Source: Devosia sp. SL43
GTDB taxonomy: Bacteria > Pseudomonadota > Alphaproteobacteria > Rhizobiales > Devosiaceae
Assembly: GCF_021729885.1 (NCBI RefSeq)
Contig: NZ_CP063401.1
Span: 1,178,001 to 1,242,000, forward strand
Direction: 5' to 3'
DNA: 64,000 nt
Part shown: positions 1 through 11,500 of the stretch, in pieces
Numbering within the stretch: position 1 is the first letter of the stretch
How the letters are laid out: each line of letters begins with the position of its first letter
Translations under genes and position numbers: made by a program
Notes under the pieces: model-generated
Databases searched by the model: none
What the model saw: only the letters and a program-made list of their open reading frames with translations
Told to the model about the DNA's origin: nothing

Positions 1-71
1 ACTTCTTGCGTGCGCTGAAGTTATGTCGCCGGATTTGATTCAAATTTTAGGAGTCGCAACAGGCAAGGCAA

Positions 72-96
72 AGCCCCGGAGTTTGTCTCCGGGGCT
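72..96 (-). terminator. Likely katG terminator hairpin
   Basis: A perfect 10-bp inverted repeat (AGCCCCGGAG and CTCCGGGGCT, loop of 5) lies 25 bases beyond the katG stop. On the minus strand it is followed only by a short T-containing run, so it is a moderate intrinsic terminator. Bases 1-71 show no gene I can support. Confidence 0.6.
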
Positions 97-120
97 CTGC
101 ATATCCAGCAATCACAGCGA

Positions 121-2412
<2,292 letters not shown>

Positions 2413-2417
2413 TTATT

Positions 2418-3329
2418 GTGACGATCTCCATAAAACAGATGCGCTACGCCGTGGCCGTGGCCCGGTCGGGCCACTTCGGCCGCGCCGCCGAGGCGTGTTC
2501 CGTCTCACAGCCCGCGCTATCCCAACAAATTCTCGCCCTCGAGGCAGTCTGCGGCACCCAGCTCTTTGATCGACTCAAATCTGGCATACGGCTAACGCCC
2601 TTTGGGCGCGAGTTCGTTGATCTGGCGCAAGCGACGATAAGAAGTGCCGAATCTCTGGAAGCCTTCGCTCTTGCCCGGCAAGGCAAGCCAGATCGCGCAC
2701 TGCGTTTCGGCCTGATCTCTACCGTGGCCCCCTATCTCCTGCCGGAAATCTATCCAGCCCTGTCACGTGACCTCCCCGACCTGACCTTTACCCTCAGCGA
2801 GAACCGAACCGAGGCCCTTGTTGCCGGGCTCATTGATGGCAGCCTCGATCTGGCGCTGATCGGCACCGACGCCCCCGAGCACGGCCCGCGCCTCGTCAGC
2901 CGACCGCTGTTCGACGACCCCTTTGTGCTGGCCACCAGCAGCGGCGAACCGGCGGGCGAGCCGGTATCGCTGGCTAGCCTCGCCCCCGAGCGTGTCCTGC
3001 TGCTCGACGAAGGCCACTGCTTCCGCGACCAGACCATCGCTGCCTGCCGCCTTGACAGCGATCCCGGCGCCCGCACCTTCGCCGCAACCTCGCTCTCGAC
3101 CATCGTCGAACTCGTCGCCAACGGCCAGGGCGTCACCCTGCTGCCGCAGATCGCCCTGCGCAAGGAAGCCACCAACCCGCGCATTGCCATCCACCGGCTG
3201 GTCTCGCCAGGAGCCGGCCGGCTGCTGTCGCTGGTCTGGCGCGAGGCAACGCCGTTCGGCGCGATGTTCGAGAAAATCGCCGAAGTGATCCAGGGAACGT
3301 GGCATCAGGCCTCGATAGTGTCAGAGTGA
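2418..3329 (+). CDS. oxyR: Peroxide-sensing LysR regulator OxyR
   Basis: LysR-type activator that senses hydrogen peroxide through a reversible disulfide. An N-terminal winged helix-turn-helix (about residues 1-60, with SQPALSQQI) precedes a periplasmic-binding-like effector domain. The redox motif GHCFRDQTIAAC carries Cys201 and Cys210 with the same nine-residue spacing as Cys199/Cys208 of E. coli OxyR, so this is a true OxyR and not just a relative. The start is a GTG behind AGGAAGA. It is divergent from katG, its expected main target. Confidence 0.95.
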   Translation: MTISIKQMRYAVAVARSGHFGRAAEACSVSQPALSQQILALEAVCGTQLFDRLKSGIRLTPFGREFVDLAQATIRSAESLEAFALARQGKPDRALRFGLISTVAPYLLPEIYPALSRDLPDLTFTLSENRTEALVAGLIDGSLDLALIGTDAPEHGPRLVSRPLFDDPFVLATSSGEPAGEPVSLASLAPERVLLLDEGHCFRDQTIAACRLDSDPGARTFAATSLSTIVELVANGQGVTLLPQIALRKEATNPRIAIHRLVSPGAGRLLSLVWREATPFGAMFEKIAEVIQGTWHQASIVSE

Positions 3330-3586
3330 GGCCCGCCCTGATCCTCGGGGGCAGCCTGTCGACGCATGCCTAGACCACGCAGACGCCCCGCCCTTAAATT
3401 CGCGTACCGAATCTATTTTCTCGTGGCCCCTGCAGACAAAAAATCTAAGGGTGACAATAGTATCCTTGAAACACGACAGCCTCCAGTTGCCTGGCAGTTC
3501 ATCCAATCCTTTCAACCGCTTAACCCGGTATTAAGTGAGCCAGGCCTTCATAAGACATCCAGAATGGATCATAGAGGACGCTAGTC
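3330..3586. other. Intergenic stretch, nothing recognised
   Basis: These 257 bases after oxyR hold no convincing gene. A 72-residue plus-strand ORF here lacks a good ribosome site and recognisable protein features. The region probably contains the promoter of the downstream c-di-GMP gene, but I could not assign clear -35 and -10 boxes. Confidence 0.4.
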
Positions 3587-3706
3587 GTGCGAACCCCAGA
3601 ACAGGACTCCGGTGCAGTCCCACCTCAACTGAGGGCGAGCAGGTACCTGCCTGCTCTTGATCAGGTTCGCCAGTCTGACCATCCAATGATGGACTTCAAG
3701 AAATGA
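3587..3706 (+). CDS. Possible 39-residue upstream ORF coupled to the GGDEF-EAL gene
   Basis: A GTG-initiated ORF of 39 codons follows AGAGGA at an ideal 8-base spacing, and its TGA overlaps the ATG of the next gene (ATGA). The large downstream gene has only a weak ribosome site, so translational coupling through this ORF is plausible. The peptide (starting MRTPEQDSGAVPPQ) has no signal sequence or membrane segment and I do not recognise it. Its coding region also contains three consecutive small hairpins. Whether the peptide or only its translation matters is unknown. Confidence 0.35.
   Translation: MRTPEQDSGAVPPQLRASRYLPALDQVRQSDHPMMDFKK
3604..3656 (+). promoter_or_regulatory. Three tandem hairpins in the leader of the GGDEF-EAL gene
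   Basis: Three adjacent inverted repeats occur: GGACT/AGTCC (3604-3620), CCTCA/TGAGG (3623-3634) and GAGCAGG/CCTGCTC (3637-3656). They sit inside the small upstream ORF and end 46 bases before the main start codon. I do not recognise a known riboswitch class, including the c-di-GMP ones. The structure could affect coupling between the two reading frames. Confidence 0.35.
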
Positions 3707-6700
3707 ACGCGACAGCCACCAGAGGCGCTGCCGTGCGCCGAACTCCTCAAGTCCAGCCAGGTTCCGCCTTGGACAAGGCCGGCATGTGGGATTTTGCGCT
3801 TGAGGGCACCGGACAAGGTACCTGGGACTGCGATGTCCGGGCCAACAAGGTTCACTATTCGCGCTTTTGGAAGCAAATGCGCGGCTATGAGCCCAATGAA
3901 GAGGTTGATAGCGCCTTTGACGCCTGGTTGGGCAGGGTGCATCCGGATGACCGGGACCGCGTGCTCGATGAGATGCGGAAGCAGGACTCGCAGGGGCTCT
4001 GGATCAATGCCTTCGAGTATCGCGAACGCCACAAATCGGGGCACTATATCTGGATCCTGAGCCTGGGGTCGGCCGTCGAATGGAGCGACGACGGCAAGCC
4101 GTCACGTGTCATCGGCACCGATACCGACATCACGGATCGCAAGAACGCAGACCTGGAGGCGATGCAGTTGTCGCGCCGTCTGGAACTGGCGCTGGACTCC
4201 TCCCGCGACGGTGTCGTCATCCTGGACCTCCAGACCCTGGCGGTGGTGCAGACCAACCGGGCGTTCGGTGAGTTGCTGCAGCGGGATGTCGATGAGGTTG
4301 TCGGCATGTATCCGTGGGACTGGGACGCCCGAACCAGCAAGCTGGATATCATTGCCTTCCTGCAGGGAGCCGGACAATCGTTCGGCAACCAAACCTCCAT
4401 CTTTGAAACCCTGCTGCGGCGGAAGGACGGGAGCCTGATCGAGATCGAGGTCAATCTCTCATGCTTCGAAACAGGCGGGAAACACTTCGCCTACAGCACC
4501 ATCCGCGATGTCACCGAGCGAAACCTGGTCAACGGGGCCCTGCACGAGGCGACCGAACTGAAGCGTGTCGCCGTCGAAGCTTCGCGCCAGGGGATAGTCT
4601 TGATCGAGATGAACGACCTGGTGGTCGTCCAGGCCAATCGTGCCTTCGCCGAAATGCTGGGTCTTGAGCCATCCGCAGTCATCGGTCTGCATCCCTGGGA
4701 ATGGGATGCAGACCCCGATGAGAACGCCTTGCGCATCCTGTTCGCCCAAAAGGCAGCATCAGGCCTGAACCAGCCTCTTCTGGGCAGCCGAGTGTTCCGG
4801 CGCAAGGATGGCCAACTGATCGACGTGGACATCGATGCCAGCATCATCGAGGTCGGCGACAAACGCTACTGTCATGCCGTGTTGTCCGACGTGACGGCCA
4901 ACAAGGCCGCTGAACTGGCGCTGCGCCAAAGCGAAGCAAAGTTCCGCGCGATGTTTGAAAGCACACGCCGGCTCATTGCGTTGCTCGAACCCGACGGCAG
5001 GAACATCGAAACCAACCCAAGGGGTTATACCTTTACCGGGCTGACCCCCGAACAGACGAGGCAACTCCATTTCTGGGAAGGCCATTGGTGGTTGAACGAT
5101 GTCGACAGGGCGCGGGTCCAGGATACGGTGCACCGCGCCGCGGCGGGTGAGTACGTCCAACTGCAGATTGGCCAGAGGAGCGCCGCAGGCACCACCCATA
5201 CGAGTGACTTGAGTATCACGCCGATTTTCGGCAGCGATGGCGAGGTCGTCCAGTTGATGGTCGAGGCCACCGACATCACCGCGCTGGAGCAGGCAAAGAC
5301 CGAACTGGAACAAAGCGAGCGCCGTTGGAACTATGCGCTCGAAAGCGCTGGCCAGGGCGTGTGGGAGTGGAACCTCGGTCGTCCGCAAACCCAGGGCACT
5401 GCAAGATGGAAGCAGATGCGCGGCTATGCGCCGGACGAGCCCATCGAATTTTCCTACGAAGCGTGGCTTGATCGGCTCCACCCGGATGATCGGGCCCGCG
5501 TGCGGGATGTGATCGAACGGCAGGGTAGCGGCGCGCAGGATTACAACGGCTTCGAGTATAGGGAACGTCACAAGGACGGGCACTATATCTGGATCTCCAG
5601 CGTTGGTGCGGCCGTCGAATGGGACTCCAACGGCACCGCGACGCGCAGGATCGGAACCGATACCGATATCACCGAGCGCAAGGTTGCCGAGCAGAAAGTG
5701 CTCGATCTTTCGCGCCGACTGGAGCTGGCGCTCGAAGCATCCCGGTTAGGCGTGTTCGAGGCCAAACAGCACGCCGACGAAATCCACTGGAACGATCGGC
5801 TATACGAGGTCTCGGGAGTTCCTCGCAACAGGTCGCCCCTGCGCGTGGCGGATTTTATCGAAGCTTTGCATCCAGATGACGTGGCCAAGGTGCTTGAAGG
5901 ACCGAGACGCGCTCAGGTAGATGGTAGCTTCGAATCCGAGTTCCGCTTCGTCAGACCCGATGGCGAGGTGCGGACGGTGCGGTCGCGCGGAGCTCTCTTT
6001 GAAGACCAGCACGCCGGGCCACGGGTGATCGGCGTGATTTGGGACGTGACTGAAGAAGTTGCACTGACCCAGGGCCTGTACGCCGCTAAGGAACTGGCCG
6101 AAGCCCGCAATGTTGAGCTCGAGGTCGCCAAGGAACGCATCGAGACCCAGTCCCTGCATGATGCGTTGACGGGGCTCCCGAACCGACGCTATCTCGACGA
6201 GGTGCTCGAGCACCATGCAAGCCAGTCACGGTTGTCCTCCGGCGGCATGGCCCTGCTCCACATCGATCTCGATGGCTTCAAGCAGATTAACGACACACTC
6301 GGCCACATTGCCGGCGACGCCATGCTTGTTCACGTAGCAGACCTGCTGCGCAACTGCATCGGCCCTGACCAGTTTGCGGCGCGTGTGGGCGGCGACGAAT
6401 TCGTCGTCGCCTGGATCGGCGAGCTCGAAACCGAGCGGCTGCAGACGCTGGCGAACACGATTATCGACAGGATACGGCAGCCGGTTCCCTACCAGGGCCA
6501 TCTCTGCCGCTTCGGCGCCAGCATCGGCATTGCAGTCGAAGCCGGCGGGGAGTTCAACGCCCAACGGGTGCTGATCAATGCAGACGTGGCGCTCTACCAG
6601 GCGAAGGGTCGGGGCCGGAACCGGCACGAATTCTTCTCCGAGGCCCTCCAGGAGGAGATCAGCTCAAACAAGCGCATTGCCGACGACATTCTGCGCGGCA

Positions 6701-7440
6701 TCGAACAGAACGAATTCATCCCGCACTATCAGCCGCTGGTGGATGCCAGGACCCTGGACATCGTGGGGGTCGAGGCCCTGCTGCGCTGGAACCACCCGAC
6801 CGATGGCCTGATCGCTCCATTCCGCTTTCTCAAGATCGCGGAAAATCTCGATGTGCTGCGGATCATCGATCAGCAGGTACTCCTTCAGGCTATCCGGGAT
6901 ATGGAGCATTGGCACGCGGCCGGCTTGGATATTCCCTCCGTCTCGGTCAATGTGACGTTCCAGCGCCTGAATGACGAAAATCTGATTTCGGGCCTGCGCG
7001 ACCTGAACATCAAGCCAGGCACGATCTCGTTTGAATTCCTTGAATCGATCTTCCTCGACGAATGCGATAGTGCTATCGCGCGGAACATTGCCGGTCTGCG
7101 GGAACTGGGCATCAGCTTTGACGTCGATGACTTCGGCACGGGTCATACCTCAATCGTCAGCCTGCTCAAGCTGAGCCCCCGGCGCTTCAAGATCGATCGC
7201 CAGCTGGTTGATCCGGTTGTTCGCGGACCCGAACACCGCCGGCTCGTGGCCTCCATCGTGGATATCGGCAAGTCGCTGGGCATCGGTGTCGTCGCCGAAG
7301 GGGTCGAAACCATGGAGCACGCCCGAATACTGGCAGACTTGGGCTGCGACTATCTCCAGGGATATGCCTTTGCCCGCCCGATGCCCGCCGACCAGATCGC
7401 CGGCTGGGTTGCCACGAGCACCTTGCGGCGCGCCTCCTAG
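3703..7440 (+). CDS. Six-PAS diguanylate cyclase/phosphodiesterase (GGDEF-EAL)
   Basis: Large soluble c-di-GMP turnover protein of 1245 residues with no membrane segments. About six PAS/PAC units fill residues 25-795; the first and fifth are near copies (both have WKQMRGY, FEYRERHK and GTDTDIT), indicating internal duplication. The cyclase domain has an intact GGDEF at 896-900 but no clear RxxD inhibitory site upstream. The EAL domain keeps EAL at 1024-1026, the Asn of SVNVTF, DDFGTG at 1142-1147, the Lys of FKIDR and AEGVET, so phosphodiesterase activity is likely. Its stop codon overlaps that of the convergent permease gene. Confidence 0.93.
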   Translation: MNATATRGAAVRRTPQVQPGSALDKAGMWDFALEGTGQGTWDCDVRANKVHYSRFWKQMRGYEPNEEVDSAFDAWLGRVHPDDRDRVLDEMRKQDSQGLWINAFEYRERHKSGHYIWILSLGSAVEWSDDGKPSRVIGTDTDITDRKNADLEAMQLSRRLELALDSSRDGVVILDLQTLAVVQTNRAFGELLQRDVDEVVGMYPWDWDARTSKLDIIAFLQGAGQSFGNQTSIFETLLRRKDGSLIEIEVNLSCFETGGKHFAYSTIRDVTERNLVNGALHEATELKRVAVEASRQGIVLIEMNDLVVVQANRAFAEMLGLEPSAVIGLHPWEWDADPDENALRILFAQKAASGLNQPLLGSRVFRRKDGQLIDVDIDASIIEVGDKRYCHAVLSDVTANKAAELALRQSEAKFRAMFESTRRLIALLEPDGRNIETNPRGYTFTGLTPEQTRQLHFWEGHWWLNDVDRARVQDTVHRAAAGEYVQLQIGQRSAAGTTHTSDLSITPIFGSDGEVVQLMVEATDITALEQAKTELEQSERRWNYALESAGQGVWEWNLGRPQTQGTARWKQMRGYAPDEPIEFSYEAWLDRLHPDDRARVRDVIERQGSGAQDYNGFEYRERHKDGHYIWISSVGAAVEWDSNGTATRRIGTDTDITERKVAEQKVLDLSRRLELALEASRLGVFEAKQHADEIHWNDRLYEVSGVPRNRSPLRVADFIEALHPDDVAKVLEGPRRAQVDGSFESEFRFVRPDGEVRTVRSRGALFEDQHAGPRVIGVIWDVTEEVALTQGLYAAKELAEARNVELEVAKERIETQSLHDALTGLPNRRYLDEVLEHHASQSRLSSGGMALLHIDLDGFKQINDTLGHIAGDAMLVHVADLLRNCIGPDQFAARVGGDEFVVAWIGELETERLQTLANTIIDRIRQPVPYQGHLCRFGASIGIAVEAGGEFNAQRVLINADVALYQAKGRGRNRHEFFSEALQEEISSNKRIADDILRGIEQNEFIPHYQPLVDARTLDIVGVEALLRWNHPTDGLIAPFRFLKIAENLDVLRIIDQQVLLQAIRDMEHWHAAGLDIPSVSVNVTFQRLNDENLISGLRDLNIKPGTISFEFLESIFLDECDSAIARNIAGLRELGISFDVDDFGTGHTSIVSLLKLSPRRFKIDRQLVDPVVRGPEHRRLVASIVDIGKSLGIGVVAEGVETMEHARILADLGCDYLQGYAFARPMPADQIAGWVATSTLRRAS

Positions 7441-8390
7441 GCCATCGCCGCCCTGCCGCGCCGCCGGAAGCTGTCGTAGCTGAACACCAGCAGCGAAATC
7501 CAGATCAGCCCAAAGCTGAGCAGGCGCAGGCCGTTGAGATGTTCGCCGAATAGAGTGATCGCCAGCAGGAACTGGATCGACGGCGCGATATACTGGAACA
7601 TGCCGATGGTGGTCAGCCGCAGCCGTCGCACCGCGAAGGCGAACAGCAGCAGCGGAATGGTCGTCGCCGGCCCGGTCAGCACCATCAGGGTGAAGGAAAA
7701 CGGATCGGCATGGATGCCCGGCCCCCAGGTCATGATGTTGTAGATCACATAGATCAGCGCCACCGGGACCAGCATCGCCGTCTCGGCGAATAGGCCACTG
7801 GCCGGGCCGAGCTGCGCCGTCTTGCGGAAATAGCCATAGAAGCCAAACGACAGCGCCAGCCCCAGGGCGATGAAGGGGATGTTCCCCAGCCCAATCGCCT
7901 GGATGGCGATGGCGATGACTGCGATGACGATGGAAACCGTCTGCAGACGGTTCTGCCGCTCGCCGAGCAGCACCATGCCCATCACGATATTGACCAGCGG
8001 ATTGATGAAATAGCCAAAGCTGGCCTCCAGCACCTGGCCGCTTTCCACCGCCCACACATAGAGCAACCAGTTGCCCGCCAGCAGCACCGCCGACAGCAGC
8101 GTCATCAGCACGCGCCGCCGGTCCGCGAACAGGGCCCGCACCTCGGCGAAGCCCCCGCTGAACGCCAGGATGCCGGCCAGCAGCAGCAGCGACCAGACGA
8201 TCCGCTCAGCCACGATCATTACCGATCCAGCGCCCTCGATGGCGCGGAACAGCAGCGGCAGGAAGCCCCACAGCGTATAGGCGGCCAGTGCCGCCAAAAC
8301 GCCGTTGCGGCCATCGTTGCTGACGTGACGGGCTGGTGCCACGTCGGCCGGTGCAATGGCCTCGGGCGCGGCGGATTCGGGAAGTGACAT
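7437..8390 (-). CDS. RarD-like EamA family permease
   Basis: Inner-membrane protein of 317 residues with about ten hydrophobic helices in two EamA halves, of the drug/metabolite transporter superfamily. The opening YTLWGFLPLLFR and GNWLLYVWAV segments are typical of the RarD subgroup, whose substrate is not established. I chose the ATG at 8390 (MSLPES) because GGAG lies 8 bases upstream; a longer frame to 8543 has no such support. It converges on the GGDEF-EAL gene and their stop codons overlap. Confidence 0.85.
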   Translation of the reverse strand: MSLPESAAPEAIAPADVAPARHVSNDGRNGVLAALAAYTLWGFLPLLFRAIEGAGSVMIVAERIVWSLLLLAGILAFSGGFAEVRALFADRRRVLMTLLSAVLLAGNWLLYVWAVESGQVLEASFGYFINPLVNIVMGMVLLGERQNRLQTVSIVIAVIAIAIQAIGLGNIPFIALGLALSFGFYGYFRKTAQLGPASGLFAETAMLVPVALIYVIYNIMTWGPGIHADPFSFTLMVLTGPATTIPLLLFAFAVRRLRLTTIGMFQYIAPSIQFLLAITLFGEHLNGLRLLSFGLIWISLLVFSYDSFRRRGRAAMA

Positions 8391-8585
8391 CGAAAAAACT
8401 CCGCACCCCCAGGGTGCTGAAAGGCAACCTGATATCAGGGCCCGCCGACACCAGCCAATCAGAGTTTGTGATCTGCCAACCTTGCAAAGCTGATGGGCAG
8501 AGCAAACCTTTTGTCGTCGAGGGCGTTGGTGAAGGTGCGCCAATTCTGGCGCGGACCTTTCGACCAGACTAGCAGGAGCTCAATC

Positions 8586-9032
8586 ATGAAGAAGACCGTC
8601 ACCTGGGTATTGATCGCCGACGGCGCACAGGCGCGCGTCCTCGAACACACCGGTCCCGGCAAAGGGCTCAAGCAGGTCGAGGGCCTCGACTGGGCTATCG
8701 AACCGCTCCAGGCTCAGGAGATCGTCAGCGACCGTCCCGGCAGCAAGAGCGGCGGCGGCAGCTATGGTGGCGGCATGACGCCCAAGACCGACCCGGTCGA
8801 ACATCGCGAGACCGAGTTCGTCAAAGCCGTCGCAGCCACGCTCGACCGCCAGAAGCAGCAGGGCAAATTCGACCGCCTGGTGATCGCCGCGGCACCCATC
8901 GCCTTGGGCGACCTGCGCAAGGCCATCTCGCCCGCCGTGAGGAAGACCGTGGTGGCAGAGCTGAACAAGGACCTGACCAACCTGCCGACCGCGCAACTGG
9001 ACCAGCACTTCGAGGGGATCATCGCGGCTTAG
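8586..9032 (+). CDS. Host-attachment family protein
   Basis: A 148-residue soluble protein of the family named from attachment to host cells (Pfam Host_attach). The start TWVLIADGAQARVLE, the Gly/Ser-rich loop near residues 55-65 and the end FDRLVIAAAP...LGDLRKA are characteristic. Proteins of this family were linked to plant attachment in rhizobial relatives, but the biochemical role is unknown. The ATG follows AGGAG at 7 bases. It is a single gene, followed by a long stem-loop. Confidence 0.85.
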   Translation: MKKTVTWVLIADGAQARVLEHTGPGKGLKQVEGLDWAIEPLQAQEIVSDRPGSKSGGGSYGGGMTPKTDPVEHRETEFVKAVAATLDRQKQQGKFDRLVIAAAPIALGDLRKAISPAVRKTVVAELNKDLTNLPTAQLDQHFEGIIAA

Positions 9033-9078
9033 CGACACCTCTCGCGGTGAAATGCTTGGTTTATCAAAGCCTTAACGA

Positions 9079-9120
9079 GAGAATCCGATTCAACTTTCCC
9101 ACACGTTGAATCGGGTTCTC
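9079..9120. terminator. Long stem-loop between convergent genes
   Basis: A 16-bp stem (GAGAATCCGATTCAAC with its complement, one G-T pair) with a 10-base loop sits between the attachment gene and the convergent hydrolase gene and could end both transcripts. Two further TTGAATC copies follow within 50 bases, so it may also be a small repeat cluster. Confidence 0.5.
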
Positions 9121-9184
9121 AATCGCTTGAATCAATCCATCAACCGGTTGAATCAGCACGCGAACCGAGCACTCACAGCCCGCA

Positions 9185-10036
9185 CTAATCCTCTGATTCC
9201 TCATCGCTTTCCTCGTCCCCACCGCCTTCGATGGCGTCGAGGAACTGCAGCAGCATCGAATTGACCAGGTCCGGCCGCTCGATGCTCGGGATATGGGCCA
9301 CATCCTCCAGCACTGCCGCAAAGGCGTTCGGCATTTCCTCCGACAGGTGCTCGTGGCGATCGATGAGCGCCGAGAAATCCTGGTCGCCCACTATGAGCAA
9401 TGTCGGCGCCGCCACCTCCGCCACCCGCCGCCAGGCATCCGGCCGCCGCTCTTCCAGCGTCAGCTCCGGCTTGCCCAGCACGATGGCGTTCATGTCGAGA
9501 AACAGTTCCCGCGCTGCCCCGCCGACCCGCCCGCTTTGCGCCCGCGGCCCGTCGAGCCATTCATGCGCCTGCACGCGGTTGACCATCTCCAAGTCGCCGC
9601 GCTCATAGGCGTCCTCTTCGGCCGCCTCGATCATCTGCTCGGTGTCGTTGGCATGCCACGGCGCGCCGGTGATCGACGTGCCGATCAGTACCAGCCCGAT
9701 CACCTGCCCCGGATGCTTCAGCGCGAAATCCACCGCCAGCCCGCCGCCCATCGAGCAGCCGACGAACACCGCCGCATGCACATCGAGCGCCTCGAGCAAA
9801 GCTTCGAGGTCGTCGACATGGTTGAACGCTTCGTCCTCGCTTGATGTCTCGCCATAACCGCGCCGGTCATAGGCAATGGCGTGCCAGCCGGCATCGGCGA
9901 CCGCTTCCATCTGGCTCAGCCACATGCGCTTGTCGCAGACGCCGGCATGCAAAAACACCACCGCCAGCCCGTCACCTTCTTCGAGACCCGCCAGCGACGC
10001 CTTGCCGATATCGACGGCAAAAGGCTCACCTACCAC
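9185..10036 (-). CDS. Alpha/beta-hydrolase
   Basis: Soluble alpha/beta-hydrolase fold enzyme of 283 residues. The nucleophile elbow GCSMGG, the Asp of IVGDQDFS and the His of EDVAHIPSIE form the expected catalytic triad, and FLHAG supplies the oxyanion region. The substrate is unknown; the fold includes esterases, haloperoxidases and ester-bond hydrolases. The GTG start at 10036 has GGAG 8 bases upstream and overlaps the previous gene's stop (GTGGTAG), so the two are translationally coupled. The C-terminus ends in a strongly acidic tail (DEESDEESED). Confidence 0.85.
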   Translation of the reverse strand: MVGEPFAVDIGKASLAGLEEGDGLAVVFLHAGVCDKRMWLSQMEAVADAGWHAIAYDRRGYGETSSEDEAFNHVDDLEALLEALDVHAAVFVGCSMGGGLAVDFALKHPGQVIGLVLIGTSITGAPWHANDTEQMIEAAEEDAYERGDLEMVNRVQAHEWLDGPRAQSGRVGGAARELFLDMNAIVLGKPELTLEERRPDAWRRVAEVAAPTLLIVGDQDFSALIDRHEHLSEEMPNAFAAVLEDVAHIPSIERPDLVNSMLLQFLDAIEGGGDEESDEESED

Positions 10037-10353
10037 GCGCAGATCTCCGTATCGGTGGCGTCGCTCACCCAGCAGGCCGGGTCTTCGTTCGAACGATAAT
10101 AGGTGCCCGGCAGCGCCACTGAGCGCCCGCCGGCCTCGAACGTCGCGCCGACCGTGGCCACGCCCGGGCTGTCGATCCAAAGCTGGAATGTCGGCTTGCC
10201 ACTGGCCGAAATCTCGAAGCTGCCATTGCCATCCAGCGGCTGGAACTCGCAGGCATATTCGCCATCGTCGCTGCTATAGCACCAGGCATCCTTGGCCATA
10301 GCAGGCGTCGCCAAAGCAGCGACGGCCAAAGCCGTCATCATCACACGTTTCAT
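10030..10353 (-). CDS. Small secreted protein with a C-terminal Cys pair
   Basis: Unrecognised 107-residue protein with a clear signal peptide (MKRVMMTALAVAALATPAMA) and a mature part of about 87 residues containing four cysteines, likely disulfide-bonded in the periplasm. The ATG at 10353 follows GGGAGG. It overlaps the downstream hydrolase start by seven bases. Its ending (DPACW...TEICAW) resembles that of the upstream small protein (EPGCW...RFCVL), so the two may be distant paralogues. Confidence 0.75.
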   Translation of the reverse strand: MKRVMMTALAVAALATPAMAKDAWCYSSDDGEYACEFQPLDGNGSFEISASGKPTFQLWIDSPGVATVGATFEAGGRSVALPGTYYRSNEDPACWVSDATDTEICAW

Positions 10354-10381
10354 TTCGAACCTCCCTGCCGGCATGAGCCGG

Positions 10382-10723
10382 CTATTGCTCGACCAGCACG
10401 CAGAACCGCTCGACATCGCGCTCCCCGGCCCAGCAGCCCGGCTCGCCATCAACGGGCGCAAATGTCCCCAATTCGTCCGGCCGCTGCCCCGGCTGCGCAT
10501 CAGGCGCGATCAGGTAGCCCAGCCCTTCATTATCCTCGACCAGAGCGAAGGCGAAGGTCTGTCCGTCCGGCAACGCAAAGGTCAGCCCGTCGCCATCCAG
10601 CGCCACATCGCAGTCAAAGCTGCCGAATCCGCTGACCTCACACTGGCCAGGCGCCGCGACAGCACCCCCGACCAAACCCGCAACGATCACCCCAAAGGCA
10701 ACCGCGCCCAAAATTCGTCCCAA
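10382..10723 (-). CDS. Small secreted or lipid-anchored protein, unknown
   Basis: Unrecognised protein of about 113 residues. A hydrophobic N-terminus (VAFGVIVAGLVGGAVAA) suggests export, followed by a compact domain with paired cysteines and a CW...FC ending like its downstream neighbour. The start is uncertain: no ATG fits, and I take a TTG at 10723 behind a GGGGG stretch. It is the first gene of an apparent three-gene minus-strand operon ending with the hydrolase. Confidence 0.55.
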   Translation of the reverse strand: MGRILGAVAFGVIVAGLVGGAVAAPGQCEVSGFGSFDCDVALDGDGLTFALPDGQTFAFALVEDNEGLGYLIAPDAQPGQRPDELGTFAPVDGEPGCWAGERDVERFCVLVEQ

Positions 10724-11165
10724 GTCTACGCCCCCAGAGCAACCGTCTACACCAATGCCGCAGATCGAGTCATAGCGCGAGAAAGCGCAGGTGTCGCGGG
10801 GTTTTGCGGGCAATGGTGCATGGGATGTGGCAAGGCATGCGCAAGCGCCGCCTGAATGCGGTTGTCTTGTCGCACGCCAAGGTGGCGACGAGAGAGCAGC
10901 GATGGCGAGACCGCGGTCTCGGGATAGCAATAAGGATGATGAGCCCGAAGTCTCGCCACCGCGCCGGGACTTTCACGGGTTGGCCAGGTACGCTGGTGTT
11001 GCAAGCGCAGCTGCTCGATTCCCCCCGCGAGATACAGGCGACCCTGCATCCCCGACTATCCCCAACGCAGATCACTCGTCATGACCGGGCTCCGACGTGG
11101 GCGACGGAGGGAGTGTACGCCTGGGGCGGTGATTGGGGATAAGAAGGATAAGTGAACCATCAGTC
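10724..11165. other. Intergenic stretch without a supported gene
   Basis: Several overlapping frames of about 100 codons exist here on both strands, but none has a good ribosome site or recognisable protein features, and they mask one another. I see no RNA gene. Confidence 0.4.
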
Positions 11166-11304
11166 GACACCCTCCCCCTTGCGGGGAGGGATCAAGGGTG
11201 GGGGGATGAGCCCGGGTATCGGGGCTCTCGTTCCCCCTTCCGAGCAGCGCTAGGCGCTCACGCGCCAAGCTTTGCTTGCCCTCCCCGCAACGGGGAGGGC
11301 GCCG
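11166..11304. repeat. Paired palindromic repeat, CCCTCCCC family
   Basis: Two copies of a roughly 21-bp palindromic unit (CCCTCCCCCTTGCGGGGAGGG and a one-base variant) face each other at 11169-11189 and 11280-11300. The same paired arrangement recurs at 43652-43795, so this is a dispersed intergenic repeat of the REP/BIME type. Confidence 0.7.
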
Positions 11305-11340
11305 GTTGTTGGTCCTCGATATCGCCACCCACCCCGATCG

Positions 11341-11420
11341 TCACCCTCGGGCCTGACCCGAGGGCTCTAAACTTGCAGGTTTCGGTAAGTGCAACGCCCT
11401 CGGGTCAAGCCCGAGGGTGA
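11341..11420. repeat. Inverted pair of CCCTCGGG repeats
   Basis: Two 25-bp arms (11341-11365 and 11396-11420) are reverse complements with one mismatch, each itself palindromic around CCCTCGGGC. This motif is common between genes in alphaproteobacteria. It ends just before the DpnI-like gene, and the GTG of the longest frame (11417) lies inside it, which argues against that start. Confidence 0.75.
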
Positions 11421-11500
11421 CGGCCGGTGGTGCACACCGACGCTTGCACCGGTCAGCGAAGCAAGCCAAGCTCCACCCCGTCCCAGGATGGCCGCAGCAC

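Noticed and set aside
3604..3656. A c-di-GMP riboswitch ahead of the GGDEF-EAL gene
   Set aside because: The conserved GEMM core sequences are not present; only simple hairpins are seen.
9079..9180. The TTGAATC repeats as an operator array like the LacI one
   Set aside because: They lie between two convergent genes, beyond both stop codons, so a terminator is the simpler reading.
10747..11142. Several ORFs of about 100 codons in the gap before the DpnI-like gene
   Set aside because: No ribosome sites or recognisable sequence; frames overlap on both strands.
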